Position numbers and translations under genes: made by a program. Shown in pieces: positions 1 to 9,160 of a stretch of 38,202 nucleotides of DNA. The notes beneath the pieces are model-generated. The model worked only from the letters and a program-made list of their open reading frames with translations. It ran no database searches and was not told the origin of the DNA. This DNA is from Planctomycetaceae bacterium (GTDB taxonomy: Bacteria; Planctomycetota; Planctomycetia; Pirellulales; Thermoguttaceae): positions 1 to 38,202 of the forward strand of contig JAISQK010000135.1 of the NCBI GenBank assembly GCA_031274255.1, in the 5' to 3' direction. Each line of letters starts with the position of its first letter. Position 1 is the first letter of the stretch.

Positions 1-579
1 AAAAATCTCACGATAGATGCCGAAGCGAAAAACATCACCATTGATGCACATGGGAAATCGCGTATTTTCAACATCAAAGGGAAGAATGTCAAATCGGTCA
101 TTGACGTGACCGTCACCGGTGTGAACCTTGTCAACGGTTACAATTCCGTCAACGGCGGTACGGTGCTGACAAGTTATGCCAATGTGACGCTGGATTCCGT
201 CAGCATTTCCGGCGGCAAGGCGCTCCGCGGCGGTGCGGTTTATCAGACTGACGGGAAGCTCACGCTCAGTAACGTCACACTGTCGGGAAACACCGCCTCT
301 TGGGGTGGTGCGGTTTACCAGGCGGGCGGTACGATGGAGATCAGCAACACCGTTATTTCGGGGAACATGGCGAACTGGGGCGGCGCGGTTTATCAAGGCG
401 GCGGCAAAGCGGAACTTACCGATGTCACGCTTACAGACAACAAGGCCGTTCAAAAGTCCGGCAGTGCGGTTGCAAAAGTGCCTGGCTCACAGCTTACCGT
501 GAAAAAGACGGTCGGCACTTCAGTGAAAACCCTGGACATTGCGCTTGCCCGGTATCTGGACGAAAGATTGCTCGAATGA
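1..579 (+). CDS. C-terminal part of a secreted beta-helix / Pmp-like repeat protein (5' end outside window)
   Basis: The frame is open from base 1, so the start lies upstream; 192 residues are visible. Three copies of a Gly-Gly-Ala-Val-Tyr-Gln motif start at 229, 304 and 379, exactly 25 residues apart, and a worn fourth follows near 460. Between them are short alternating beta-strand stretches (for example LTLSNVTLSGN). This spacing and the GGA motif resemble the repeats of right-handed beta-helix and polymorphic outer-membrane proteins, which are surface exposed. The protein ends in a short Leu/Ala/Arg tail, and no autotransporter beta-barrel or sorting domain is visible. Exact family, partner and ligand cannot be told from this fragment. 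Confidence 0.75.
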   Translation, partial: KNLTIDAEAKNITIDAHGKSRIFNIKGKNVKSVIDVTVTGVNLVNGYNSVNGGTVLTSYANVTLDSVSISGGKALRGGAVYQTDGKLTLSNVTLSGNTASWGGAVYQAGGTMEISNTVISGNMANWGGAVYQGGGKAELTDVTLTDNKAVQKSGSAVAKVPGSQLTVKKTVGTSVKTLDIALARYLDERLLE

Positions 580-584
580 CCCGT

Positions 585-601
585 GTTGATATTTTATCAA
601 C
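585..601 (+). terminator. Short hairpin after the beta-helix gene
   Basis: A perfect 7-bp inverted repeat (GTTGATA / TATCAAC) with a 3-nt loop sits 6 nt after the stop codon. It is AT-rich and no T tract follows, so terminator function is a weak inference. Confidence 0.25.
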
Positions 602-740
602 GATTTCCCGTGAAGGACAGAAAGAAAAGAATAAACCGTCGTCGCACTGCAATGAATGAGGACATAAAATTTCAGGCGGCGGCGGAATTTAAGACTTAGT
701 CAGAAATCATTTTTCCGAACCGGGAAATGTCATCCTGTGT

Positions 741-756
741 GTTCCGTTTCCGGAAC
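741..756 (+). promoter_or_regulatory. Inverted repeat upstream of gltB
   Basis: GTTCCG-tttc-CGGAAC is a perfect 6-bp inverted repeat ending 38 nt before the gltB start. It could be an operator or a leader hairpin. No recognised regulator site matches it. Confidence 0.2.
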
Positions 757-794
757 AAATACAAAAAGTATCCTTTATTACTCAAGAAATCACT

Positions 795-3700
795 ATGGAA
801 ATAAGAAATCGCTTTGCACCTCAAGGAATGTACGACCCGATGTTCGAACATGATGCCTGCGGTATCGGTATGACAGTGGACATTGAAGGACGCCGTTCCC
901 GCAAAATCATCCAGGACGGCATCACCATCCTGGGAAATATGAGTCATCGCGGTGCGGCAGGAAGCGATCCCGACAGCGGCGACGGAGCCGGTCTGTTGAT
1001 GCAGATTCCTGATTTGTTTTTCCGCCACCGTCAGTCGGAATGGGGAAAAACGCTCCCGGAAACAGGAAAATACGCGGTCGGAATCGTGTTTCTGCCAAAA
1101 AAAGGAGACGCCTCCAAGATGATGGAACTGTTGGTCCGAACGATTGAGGAAAACGGTTGTTCCCTTCTCGGTGTGCGTGATGTGCCGACCAATCCGATGG
1201 CGGTCGGTGCGACCGCGAGAAAACTTTGTCCTGATGTCAAGCAGTTTCTCATTGCCAACCCGAATCTTGAAGAAGCCGCTTTTGAACGCCGGTTGTACGT
1301 GATCCGCCGGCTTGCGGAAAAAGCGGTTCAGCAAAGCGGCTTCAAAGATTCCGGCACGTTCTACATTCCGAGTCTTTCTTCGCGGACGCTCATCTACAAA
1401 GGAATGTTGATGGCCGAACAGATCGACAGTTTCTATCCCGACCTGCTCGAAAAGGACATGGAATCCGCCATTGCCGTGGTGCATCAGCGTTACAGCACCA
1501 ACACGTTTCCCAACTGGAAACTCGCCCAGCCGTTCCGTATGATGTGTCACAACGGGGAAATCAACACGATACGCGGAAATGTCGACCGCCGCAGTACGAC
1601 GCTTGAAATTTTAAACGGTCTTCAGCCGGGTTGCGAAACCGTATGGGGAGAAGACCTCGAAAAAATTCTGCCGATTTTTGATGACTCGTCCGCAAGCGAC
1701 TCCGCACTGTTTGACAACATGTTTGAGCTTCTTTCGCTGTCGGGGCGGAGCATGTCGCACTCGATTTTGATGATGATTCCTGAGGCCTGGGGCGGTGCCT
1801 ATGCCATGAGCCGCGATCTACGGGGATTCTTCGAGTATCACGCCACCTTTATGGAGTCCTGGGACGGTCCGGCGGCCATCGTTTTTTGCGACGGCAAAAG
1901 CGTCGGAAGCATTCTTGACCGTAACGGTCTTCGGCCTGCGCGGTACACGGTCACGAAAAGCGGCCGCGTGGTGCTGGCGTCGGAATCCGGGGTGCTTGAC
2001 ATTCCGCCGGAAGAGGTGCTTCATCACGGCAATGTCGCGCCGGGAAAGATGTTTCTGGTTGATACCGTGCAGCACAGAATCATCGGCAACGACGAAATCA
2101 AGGCGAAAATCTCCCGCAGCCGTCCCTACCGCCGCTGGGTGGAAGCCAACCGCGTGATGCTTGCCCGCGCCGGAACGGTCGGAGAGATTCAGACCGGTCA
2201 GGACTCGCTCTTCAAGCGGATGCTTTGTTTCGGTTACACCCGCGAGGAATTGAATATCATTTTGCAGCCGATGTATGAAACCGGAGCCGAGCCGATCGGT
2301 TCAATGGGATGCGATATTCCGCTGGCGGTGCTTTCCGACAAACCGGAACTCCTGTTCGACTATTTCAAACAGCGATTTGCCCAGGTGACGAATCCGCCGA
2401 TTGATCCGATCCGTGAAAAACTTCTGATGAGTCTGACGTCATTTGTCGGACCGCTTGGTTCGCCGCTGATTGAACATCCGGGGCACGCTCACCGTCTGAA
2501 ATTGATGACACCGATACTGACACCGCTTGACCTTGATCAGATTCTGGCGATGAAGGAGCCGAACCTTCATGCCGTCCGGCTTGACATCACTTTCAGCAAA
2601 CTCACGCCGGAGGGAATGCGTGAAGCGATGGAACGTCTCTATAACGAAGCGGATGAAGCGATCGCACGCGGAGCCGGAATTCTGGTGCTTTCCGACCGCA
2701 AAACCTCGAAAGACCGTGCGGCGGTTCCGTCACTCCTTGCGGCCGGCGGACTCGGACGTCACCTCCTTCAACGGGGAATGCGTAACAGAGCGGGAATTCT
2801 TCTTGAGTCGGCGGAGCCGCGTCAGGTGCATCATTTTGCGATGTTGATTGCATGCGGCGTCGATGCGGTTTGTCCGTACATGGCCGCTGAAATCATTGCC
2901 GGTGAGCTGCAGCGTCACGAAAAACAGCCGAAACTCACCGTGCAACAGGCGGTTCGCAACTACATTGAAGCGATCGACAAGGGACTTTTGAAAATCTTCT
3001 CGAAGATGGGGATTTGCACGATCCGTTCGTACCGGACGACACTCTCCTGCGAAGCGGTCGGGCTGAATCCGCGGTTTGTCGAGGAATATTTCGGACCGAT
3101 TCCGTCGCGGATTTCCGGACTTGGGTTTGAGGATGTCGCGCGCGAGACTTTGCTGCGGCATCAGGAGGCTTATGCGGACCGCCGCGGTTTACTGCCGGTT
3201 TTGCCGTACGGCGGAGATTACCGCAACCGGCGTGACGGCCAGCGTCACCTTTGGAGTGCCGAGGCGATTCAATTGATGCAGCGTGCGGTGCGGACGGGAG
3301 ACCGCAAACTCTATGACGAATTTGCCTCACTCATTAATCATCAGGACAACGGGCATTGTACCATTCGGAGTCTGATCACTTTTCGAACGGAGGCGGTACA
3401 AAAGACGGTGCCGTTGGAAGAGGTGGAATCCGCCGGCACGCTGGTGCGGCGGTTTATCGTCAGTGCCATGAGTTTCGGGGCGCTCAGCCGTGAAGTTCAC
3501 GAGACAATGGCCGTTGCGATGAACCGGCTCGGCGGAATGTCGAACAGCGGAGAAGGGGGCGAAGACCCTGTACGCTATACCCGGCGTGAAAACGGGGACG
3601 ATCCTTGCAGTGCCGTCAAACAGGTGGCGTCAGGACGGTTCGGGGTGACAATCAACTATCTTGCCCACGCCAGAGAGTTGCAGATTAAAATGGCACAGGG

Positions 3701-5363
3701 AGCCAAGCCCGGCGAAGGCGGTCATTTGCCCGGCCACAAAGTCAATGAGGAAATCGCCCGAATCCGCAACAGCACGCCGGGAGTCAGTCTAATCAGTCCG
3801 CCGCCGCATCACGACATCTACTCCATTGAAGACATTGCCCAGTTGATTTTCGACCTGAAAAACGCGAATCCCGAGGCGCGTGTCAGCGTCAAACTGGTGA
3901 GCATCGGCGGAGTCGGAACAATCGCCGCCGGGGTCAGTAAAGGAAAGTCGGATATGATTCTCATCAGCGGTTATGACGGCGGTACGGGAGCCAGTCCGCT
4001 CAGCAGTATCAAAAACGCCGGTGTTCCCTGGGAGCTTGGACTTTCGGAAGTTCAGCAGACGCTCGTCATCAATGACCTGCGGAGCCGCGTGAAAGTCCAG
4101 ACGGACGGTCAGATGCGGACCGGCCGCGATGTCGCGATTGCGGCACTGCTCGGAGCGGAAGAATTCGGGTTCGGAACCGGCGTTCTTGTTTCGATGGGAT
4201 GTGTTCTCATGCGGAAGTGCCACAAAAACACGTGTCCGGTTGGAATCGCCACACAGGATGTCCGGCTGCGGAGCCGTTTCAGCGGGGCACCGGAGTTTCT
4301 CATCAACTATTTCCGGTTTGTCGCGGAAGAGCTTCGGGAAATCATGGCGTCACTTGGATTCCGCACTCTCGACGACATGGTCGGTCATACGGAGTTTCTC
4401 CGGCAGCGGGAGGACATCACGCATTGGAAGGCGGAAAAACTCGATCTTTCGCCGCTGTTCCATGATCCGAATGTGCCGTCGCATGGAATTCATTGTGTGG
4501 AAAAACAGCAGGTGGAACGTTACACTCCGCTGGCGAAAGCGATTCTCGCGGATGCCGAAAAGACGCTTGCCAATAAAAAACCGGTGGAAAAAACCTATAA
4601 AATCAGTAACATCGACCGTACCGTCGGCACGCTTTTGGCGTATGAAGTGACCAAGGCGTTCGGTGCGGAAGGGCTTCCCGATGACACGATCCGTTACACG
4701 TTTCGAGGAACCGCCGGGCAGAGTTTCGGAGCGTTTTCCGCTCCCGGCATGACGATGATTCTTGAAGGAACCGCGAATGATTATGTCGGTAAGGGACTCT
4801 CCGGCGGGAAGCTGATTATCCGTGTGCCGAAAAACAGTACGATTGACGCCGCAGAGAATATTATCGCCGGAAAGACGCTTTTTTACGGAGCGACCGGCGG
4901 TGAAGCGTACATCAACGGCCGTGTCGGGGAACGTTTTTGCGTGCGGAACAGCGGAGCCACTGTTGTCGTGGAAGGGGTCGGCGATCATGGTTGTGAGTAC
5001 ATGACAGGCGGTTACGCCGTCGTGCTTGGAAGTACCGGAACCAACTTTGCGGCGGGAATGTCCGGCGGTGTGGCGTATGTTTACGATCCGCAGCAGGAAT
5101 TTGACCTGAAATGCAATCTGGAAATGGTCGATTTGGAGCCGATTTTCCTTCAGGAAGACGCCGACCGGCTGTACCAGATGATCCGCAATCATCACAAATA
5201 CACCGGCAGTCTCCGTGCACTCGACATGCTCGAAAACTGGGAGCGGACACGGAACCTGTTTGTGAAGGTCATTCCAATGGAATACCGTGCCGCCCTGGGA
5301 CTCACGAATCCGGTTGACCTTCAGTCGCGTCAGACCAAAGAACAACAGGTTCATCTGGCGTAA
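795..5363 (+). CDS. gltB: Glutamate synthase, large (alpha) subunit
   Basis: This subunit releases ammonia from glutamine and uses it to make glutamate from 2-oxoglutarate; electrons come from the GltD subunit encoded downstream. At 1522 residues it has the usual full length. The N-terminal amidotransferase nucleophile is Cys22 in the context EHDACGIG, which implies removal of a 21-residue propeptide as in the family. The central and FMN-binding domains follow, with the 3Fe-4S cluster ligands Cys1136, Cys1142 and Cys1147. The C-terminal Gly-rich beta-helix domain is complete. The ATG at 795 has only a weak ribosome site but fits the family N-terminus. gltD is not directly adjacent: an exported glycosidase gene lies between. 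Confidence 0.97.
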   Translation: MEIRNRFAPQGMYDPMFEHDACGIGMTVDIEGRRSRKIIQDGITILGNMSHRGAAGSDPDSGDGAGLLMQIPDLFFRHRQSEWGKTLPETGKYAVGIVFLPKKGDASKMMELLVRTIEENGCSLLGVRDVPTNPMAVGATARKLCPDVKQFLIANPNLEEAAFERRLYVIRRLAEKAVQQSGFKDSGTFYIPSLSSRTLIYKGMLMAEQIDSFYPDLLEKDMESAIAVVHQRYSTNTFPNWKLAQPFRMMCHNGEINTIRGNVDRRSTTLEILNGLQPGCETVWGEDLEKILPIFDDSSASDSALFDNMFELLSLSGRSMSHSILMMIPEAWGGAYAMSRDLRGFFEYHATFMESWDGPAAIVFCDGKSVGSILDRNGLRPARYTVTKSGRVVLASESGVLDIPPEEVLHHGNVAPGKMFLVDTVQHRIIGNDEIKAKISRSRPYRRWVEANRVMLARAGTVGEIQTGQDSLFKRMLCFGYTREELNIILQPMYETGAEPIGSMGCDIPLAVLSDKPELLFDYFKQRFAQVTNPPIDPIREKLLMSLTSFVGPLGSPLIEHPGHAHRLKLMTPILTPLDLDQILAMKEPNLHAVRLDITFSKLTPEGMREAMERLYNEADEAIARGAGILVLSDRKTSKDRAAVPSLLAAGGLGRHLLQRGMRNRAGILLESAEPRQVHHFAMLIACGVDAVCPYMAAEIIAGELQRHEKQPKLTVQQAVRNYIEAIDKGLLKIFSKMGICTIRSYRTTLSCEAVGLNPRFVEEYFGPIPSRISGLGFEDVARETLLRHQEAYADRRGLLPVLPYGGDYRNRRDGQRHLWSAEAIQLMQRAVRTGDRKLYDEFASLINHQDNGHCTIRSLITFRTEAVQKTVPLEEVESAGTLVRRFIVSAMSFGALSREVHETMAVAMNRLGGMSNSGEGGEDPVRYTRRENGDDPCSAVKQVASGRFGVTINYLAHARELQIKMAQGAKPGEGGHLPGHKVNEEIARIRNSTPGVSLISPPPHHDIYSIEDIAQLIFDLKNANPEARVSVKLVSIGGVGTIAAGVSKGKSDMILISGYDGGTGASPLSSIKNAGVPWELGLSEVQQTLVINDLRSRVKVQTDGQMRTGRDVAIAALLGAEEFGFGTGVLVSMGCVLMRKCHKNTCPVGIATQDVRLRSRFSGAPEFLINYFRFVAEELREIMASLGFRTLDDMVGHTEFLRQREDITHWKAEKLDLSPLFHDPNVPSHGIHCVEKQQVERYTPLAKAILADAEKTLANKKPVEKTYKISNIDRTVGTLLAYEVTKAFGAEGLPDDTIRYTFRGTAGQSFGAFSAPGMTMILEGTANDYVGKGLSGGKLIIRVPKNSTIDAAENIIAGKTLFYGATGGEAYINGRVGERFCVRNSGATVVVEGVGDHGCEYMTGGYAVVLGSTGTNFAAGMSGGVAYVYDPQQEFDLKCNLEMVDLEPIFLQEDADRLYQMIRNHHKYTGSLRALDMLENWERTRNLFVKVIPMEYRAALGLTNPVDLQSRQTKEQQVHLA

Positions 5364-5459
5364 AATGAAACAGCCCGCTAAATCCCGAAGCCGCCGGACA
5401 CGAGCGGTTCGGTTAAAATCAATACAAATATCTCACCATTAAAAAATAAAGACATTATC

Positions 5460-6482
5460 ATGAAAATGAACAAACGGGAATTTTTGAAAACAGCCGCTGT
5501 TCTCGGCGGTTCCCTTGCCGTTTCTTCGATGGTCACCGCTCAGGAACCGGAAAAGAAACCGCAAGAGCCGACGGTACTGAAAAACACGTCATTTTTTTGG
5601 GTACGCGGCTTCAACTATCAACCCGGTTACGGCTGCGGACACGGAATTGACACCTGGTGCAATTTCAAGCCGGACATTATCGAACGGGAACTTGCTCGCG
5701 GCAAGGAACTCTTTCCCGAAATGACCGCCGTGCGCATCTGGCTTTCATTTGACGCCTACCTCGCGGAGCCGAAAAAAATACCGGAGTATTTTACAAAATT
5801 CATCGAAATCATCGGAAAAAAGGGTCTCAAAGTGATGCCGGTTATTTTCAATGCATGGTCGGGAGTACCTCATTGGGGAGGCATTACACCGCAGGATGTC
5901 CTGCATCTGGGAGAAAAAGCATTCAGGAACGTTGCATTTCGTTTCGTGGATTCGTTATTGGACCGGCACGCCTCGGATGAACGGATTTTCGCCTGGGATT
6001 TATGTAACGAACCTTTTAACGCCAGAGGAATGCAGGAAGAATATCTGAAATGGCTGACGCAGGTTCATGCTCATATCAAAGAACGCAAGGAGAAAACCTG
6101 TCTGACAATCGGGATATGCAAAAACGAATTTCTGGAGCGGATTGAACCGATCTGCGATTTGTTTTCCGTTCATCCTTATTTCGGTTTGAAGCCGCAGCCT
6201 GTTGAAATCGCCAACAAATTTAACAAACCATTGGTCGGTTCGGAAACGGGCTGGGGGAGTCTCAACGATACGGAACGGGTCAATCGTCTGCACGGAGAAC
6301 TCGGTTCCTGTGTGGACAGGAAAGTCGGATTTTTGATTCATGCTTTGACTTACAGCCGTGTGGCCGATCTCCATTTGCCGGAAGACGGGCCGGTGTTGAG
6401 TGCCGGTTATATGGCGTGCATCAACAAAGACGGTTCGCTGCGTCCCGGTCACGAAATGATTCGGCCGTATCTGAAGCAATGA
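5460..6482 (+). CDS. Exported GH5-like glycoside hydrolase
   Basis: A 340-residue protein with an N-terminal Tat-like or general export signal (NKREFLKTAA, then a hydrophobic stretch and an Ala-rich end near residue 27). The body looks like a (beta/alpha)8 glycosidase of the cellulase/mannanase clan. The sequence WDLCNEPF gives the likely acid/base Glu184, and VGSETGWG gives the likely nucleophile Glu262, in the order and spacing expected for GH5-type enzymes. A conserved RIWLSF segment lies near residue 93. The substrate cannot be assigned; a beta-linked plant or microbial polysaccharide is an inference. It sits between gltB and gltD, with 96 nt before it and 111 nt after, which is an unusual place for a secreted glycosidase. 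Confidence 0.75.
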   Translation: MKMNKREFLKTAAVLGGSLAVSSMVTAQEPEKKPQEPTVLKNTSFFWVRGFNYQPGYGCGHGIDTWCNFKPDIIERELARGKELFPEMTAVRIWLSFDAYLAEPKKIPEYFTKFIEIIGKKGLKVMPVIFNAWSGVPHWGGITPQDVLHLGEKAFRNVAFRFVDSLLDRHASDERIFAWDLCNEPFNARGMQEEYLKWLTQVHAHIKERKEKTCLTIGICKNEFLERIEPICDLFSVHPYFGLKPQPVEIANKFNKPLVGSETGWGSLNDTERVNRLHGELGSCVDRKVGFLIHALTYSRVADLHLPEDGPVLSAGYMACINKDGSLRPGHEMIRPYLKQ

Positions 6483-6484
6483 GG

Positions 6485-6501
6485 AAAAACACCGTGTTTT
6501 T
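6485..6501 (+). terminator. A/T-rich hairpin after the glycosidase gene
   Basis: AAAAACA-ccg-TGTTTTT forms a 7-bp stem starting 3 nt after the stop codon, with the T-rich arm at the 3' side. It could attenuate transcription into gltD. The stem is weak. Confidence 0.35.
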
Positions 6502-6593
6502 TCGTATTTCCGGTGTGAAATCCAAACAGCATCTCATGGAAATTTCAACCGGCTTCAATCCTCCGTTTTCCTTAAATTTTAACACACCTCATT

Positions 6594-8027
6594 ATGAAAT
6601 CACCAAAACATTACCTCGACATCACCAGGCAGGACGCCGGTTACGTTTCTCCGCAGGACCGGCTGGCGGATTACAACGAGTTTCTCATTCCGCTCACGTC
6701 GGAACAGCTTTATGAACAGGCGTCGCGCTGCATGGAGTGCGGTGTGCCGTTTTGTCATAACCTTGGTTGTCCGATCGGCAATCCGATTCCCGAGTTTAAC
6801 GAACTGGTCGCCAGTGAAGACTGGAAACTTGCCAGCGACCTTCTTCATTCGACCAATAATTTTCCTGAGTGGACAGGCCGTCTTTGTCCTGCACCTTGCG
6901 AGGCGTCATGCGTGCATAAAATCAACGGCAATCCGGTGACGATCAAACAACTGGAGCTTGCCATTGCGGAATATGCGTGGGCGCATGATTTCATCAAGCC
7001 GGTCCTTCCCGCCGCCCGTACAGGAAAAAGCGTCGCCGTTGTCGGAAGCGGTCCGGCAGGACTTGCGGCGGCTCAACAGCTTGCCCGCGCCGGTCACAAA
7101 GTGGTCGTTTATGAAAAAGACCCGGCTCCCGGCGGAATACTGCGGTTCGGAATTCCGGATTTCAAGCTCGAAAAACACCTCATTGACCGCCGTATCAACC
7201 AAATGAAACAAGAGGGGGTCCGTTTTGAAGTGAATGTGGAGATCGGAACGGATATTTCCCCGAAGTATCTCCTTCGGCAGTACGATGCCGTTTGTCTGAC
7301 CGGCGGAGCGATGGTTCCGCGTGATATTGCGGTTCCGGGACGAAGCGCGGAAGGGATTTATTTCGCGATGGAATATCTCACGGCGAACAATCACGCCGTA
7401 ACCGAAAAGCGTCCGAGTTTGATCAATGCCGCCGGGAAAAACATTGTCATCATCGGCGGCGGCGACACAGGAGCCGACTGTCTCGGCGTTGCGTTGCGTC
7501 AGGGAGCAAAGCATGTCGAGCAGATTGAAATCATGCCGAAGCCTCCCGAGAACGAAAATCCGCGGACACCGTGGCCGAAATGGCCGAACATTTTGCGGAC
7601 GGGAACCTCGCACTACGAAGGAGGGAATCGCCGCTGGGCGGTCGGTACGAAAGGGTTCCGTGTGGAAAACAGTCATGTCACCGGTCTGGATTGTGTTCAG
7701 GTCAACTGGCAAAACGGCCGTCCGGAAGAGATCGCCGGGAGTGAATTTTCGCTCGACGCGGACATGGTGTTTCTCTCGCTTGGATTTGTGCATCCGAAAC
7801 ATGACGCTTTGCTGGAAGGCTTTGGCGTCACCTTCGACTCACGGGGAAACGTTCAGATCAATCCGGCAACCGGCATGACCAACACCGAAGGCGTCTTTGC
7901 GGCCGGCGACATGCAGACCGGAGCCAGCCTCGTCGTTCGGTGTATTGACGGAGGCCGCCGCATGGCCGCACGGGTTGACAAATACCTGATGAACGCCGCG
8001 TCGCTTCCCATCATGCCGCAAATGTGA
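6594..8027 (+). CDS. gltD: Glutamate synthase, small (beta) subunit
   Basis: This subunit oxidises NADPH (or NADH) through FAD and passes electrons by iron-sulfur clusters to GltB. At 477 residues it is full length. The N-terminal cluster-binding part carries Cys46, Cys49, Cys54 and Cys59, then Cys98, Cys102 and Cys106. The FAD-binding Rossmann motif VAVVGSGPAGLAAA begins near residue 147, and the NAD(P)H motif IVIIGGGDTGAD lies near residue 285. The terminal FAD motif GVFAAGDMQTG is present. The ATG at 6594 fits the family start, but no clear Shine-Dalgarno precedes it. It is co-directional with gltB and converges on the fliH-like gene. Confidence 0.96.
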   Translation: MKSPKHYLDITRQDAGYVSPQDRLADYNEFLIPLTSEQLYEQASRCMECGVPFCHNLGCPIGNPIPEFNELVASEDWKLASDLLHSTNNFPEWTGRLCPAPCEASCVHKINGNPVTIKQLELAIAEYAWAHDFIKPVLPAARTGKSVAVVGSGPAGLAAAQQLARAGHKVVVYEKDPAPGGILRFGIPDFKLEKHLIDRRINQMKQEGVRFEVNVEIGTDISPKYLLRQYDAVCLTGGAMVPRDIAVPGRSAEGIYFAMEYLTANNHAVTEKRPSLINAAGKNIVIIGGGDTGADCLGVALRQGAKHVEQIEIMPKPPENENPRTPWPKWPNILRTGTSHYEGGNRRWAVGTKGFRVENSHVTGLDCVQVNWQNGRPEEIAGSEFSLDADMVFLSLGFVHPKHDALLEGFGVTFDSRGNVQINPATGMTNTEGVFAAGDMQTGASLVVRCIDGGRRMAARVDKYLMNAASLPIMPQM

Positions 8028-8034
8028 AGATAGA

Positions 8035-8053
8035 AACAGGAACACAGCCTGTT
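8035..8053. terminator. Hairpin between convergent gltD and fliH-like genes
   Basis: AACAGG-aacacag-CCTGTT is a 6-bp inverted repeat in the 32-nt gap between two convergent genes. Its location suits a shared terminator, but the stem is short and there is no T tract. Confidence 0.3.
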
Positions 8054-8059
8054 ACGGGA

Positions 8060-8914
8060 TTAATTCAGTTCTTCCTGAATACGGGCGAGCCGTGATTCCA
8101 GCCGCTGGTCAATCATTCCCTGCGATGTCTCCAGATAACAGCCGCCGGGGGAGATTCGTATGTCGCTGACGATTTCCGTTTCCGCCGCCGGAGTGATTTG
8201 GCGGATCAGCCGGTCGATTTCCGGTTCCAGAAACTCGACATCGCGAGGATTCATGCGGATTTTCAACCGGACACTCCCGATGGCCAGTTCGAGCGCCTCA
8301 CGGAGAAGTTTCAGCGGTACGTCAGCCATGTTCGGAAGTTCACGCGAAATCGTCTGCCGGGCGATGGTTGCGGCCAGTTGAACCGTCTGTTGTTCCCAAC
8401 AGGCCAGAAACATCGCCTCCGACTCTTTGAGTTGGCTCACCGCAGCCTGAACCGCCGGGAAAAGCGTCTCCAGCCGGTTCGTTATGATGCTGTGACATTC
8501 CTGACTGAGCCGTTCATTGTAATCGGTGAGTGCCTGTTTTTCACCGGTTTCGTAACCTTGTTTGAATCCGGCGTCGTAACCTTCACGTTTTCCCTGTTCG
8601 AACGCCTCCTCATATTTTGCGGTTTCAATCGTTTTTTGACGGTCGCCGAGTTTGGCTTCTTCGGCTTTTACTTTTTCTTCCCGCGCAAGAATTTCCTTTT
8701 CTTTGATCTCAAGCACCTGACGCTGCGATGTCAAATCCGCGGAGATTTCCGTCCTGAGCCGTTCGATTTCCGCCTTGGTTTCCGCCGCGATTCGCGCCGC
8801 CTCACTTTTGACCTTCGCCAGATAGGCGTCCGCACTTTCGCGGATGTCCTGAAAATTGAATGCGACAGGCCGAAAAATCGGAAGCGGTTTTTCTGTTTCA
8901 GTGGAACTTGGCAT
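8060..8914 (-). CDS. FliH/SctL-like stator-type protein, solitary
   Basis: A 284-residue protein. Residues about 30-105 are a charged coiled coil (KVKSEAARIAAETKAEIE and on). Residues about 105-130 carry a GxxxG-type repeat (GKREGYDAGFKQGYETG) like that of FliH. The C-terminal domain ends with ISPGGCYLETSQGMID, the signature of the FliH / type III secretion SctL / V-ATPase E family. Such proteins form the peripheral stalk that regulates a rotary-type export ATPase. No fliI, fliF, fliG or secretion gene is near, so its ATPase partner must lie elsewhere or its role has changed. It is divergent from the parvulin gene and starts with the ATG at 8914. Confidence 0.8.
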   Translation of the reverse strand: MPSSTETEKPLPIFRPVAFNFQDIRESADAYLAKVKSEAARIAAETKAEIERLRTEISADLTSQRQVLEIKEKEILAREEKVKAEEAKLGDRQKTIETAKYEEAFEQGKREGYDAGFKQGYETGEKQALTDYNERLSQECHSIITNRLETLFPAVQAAVSQLKESEAMFLACWEQQTVQLAATIARQTISRELPNMADVPLKLLREALELAIGSVRLKIRMNPRDVEFLEPEIDRLIRQITPAAETEIVSDIRISPGGCYLETSQGMIDQRLESRLARIQEELN

Positions 8915-9030
8915 ACGGTACGTGAGTTAAAAAGGATATTTCCATCAGTTCTCCGCGTACTATACCAACAGAGGTGTTTTTTTTCCAGAGCAAAAAACGG
9001 CTGGTGAAAGTGTTTTTCCTGAAAATCCTC

Positions 9031-9060
9031 TTGACCGTGATACCGGCTTTTCGTTATACT
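9031..9060 (+). promoter_or_regulatory. Sigma-70-type promoter for the parvulin gene
   Basis: TTGACC and TATACT are separated by 18 nt, about 100 nt before the start codon at 9161. Both hexamers are close to the housekeeping consensus. Confidence 0.6.
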
Positions 9061-9160
9061 CCGCTCTCTGATTGTTGTGCCGGACCGGTTCGGATCACCG
9101 GCTTGCGCAGGAATCGCTGAAAATTCACGTAAAAGAATGCGAAAAACAAGGAAGTTGACA

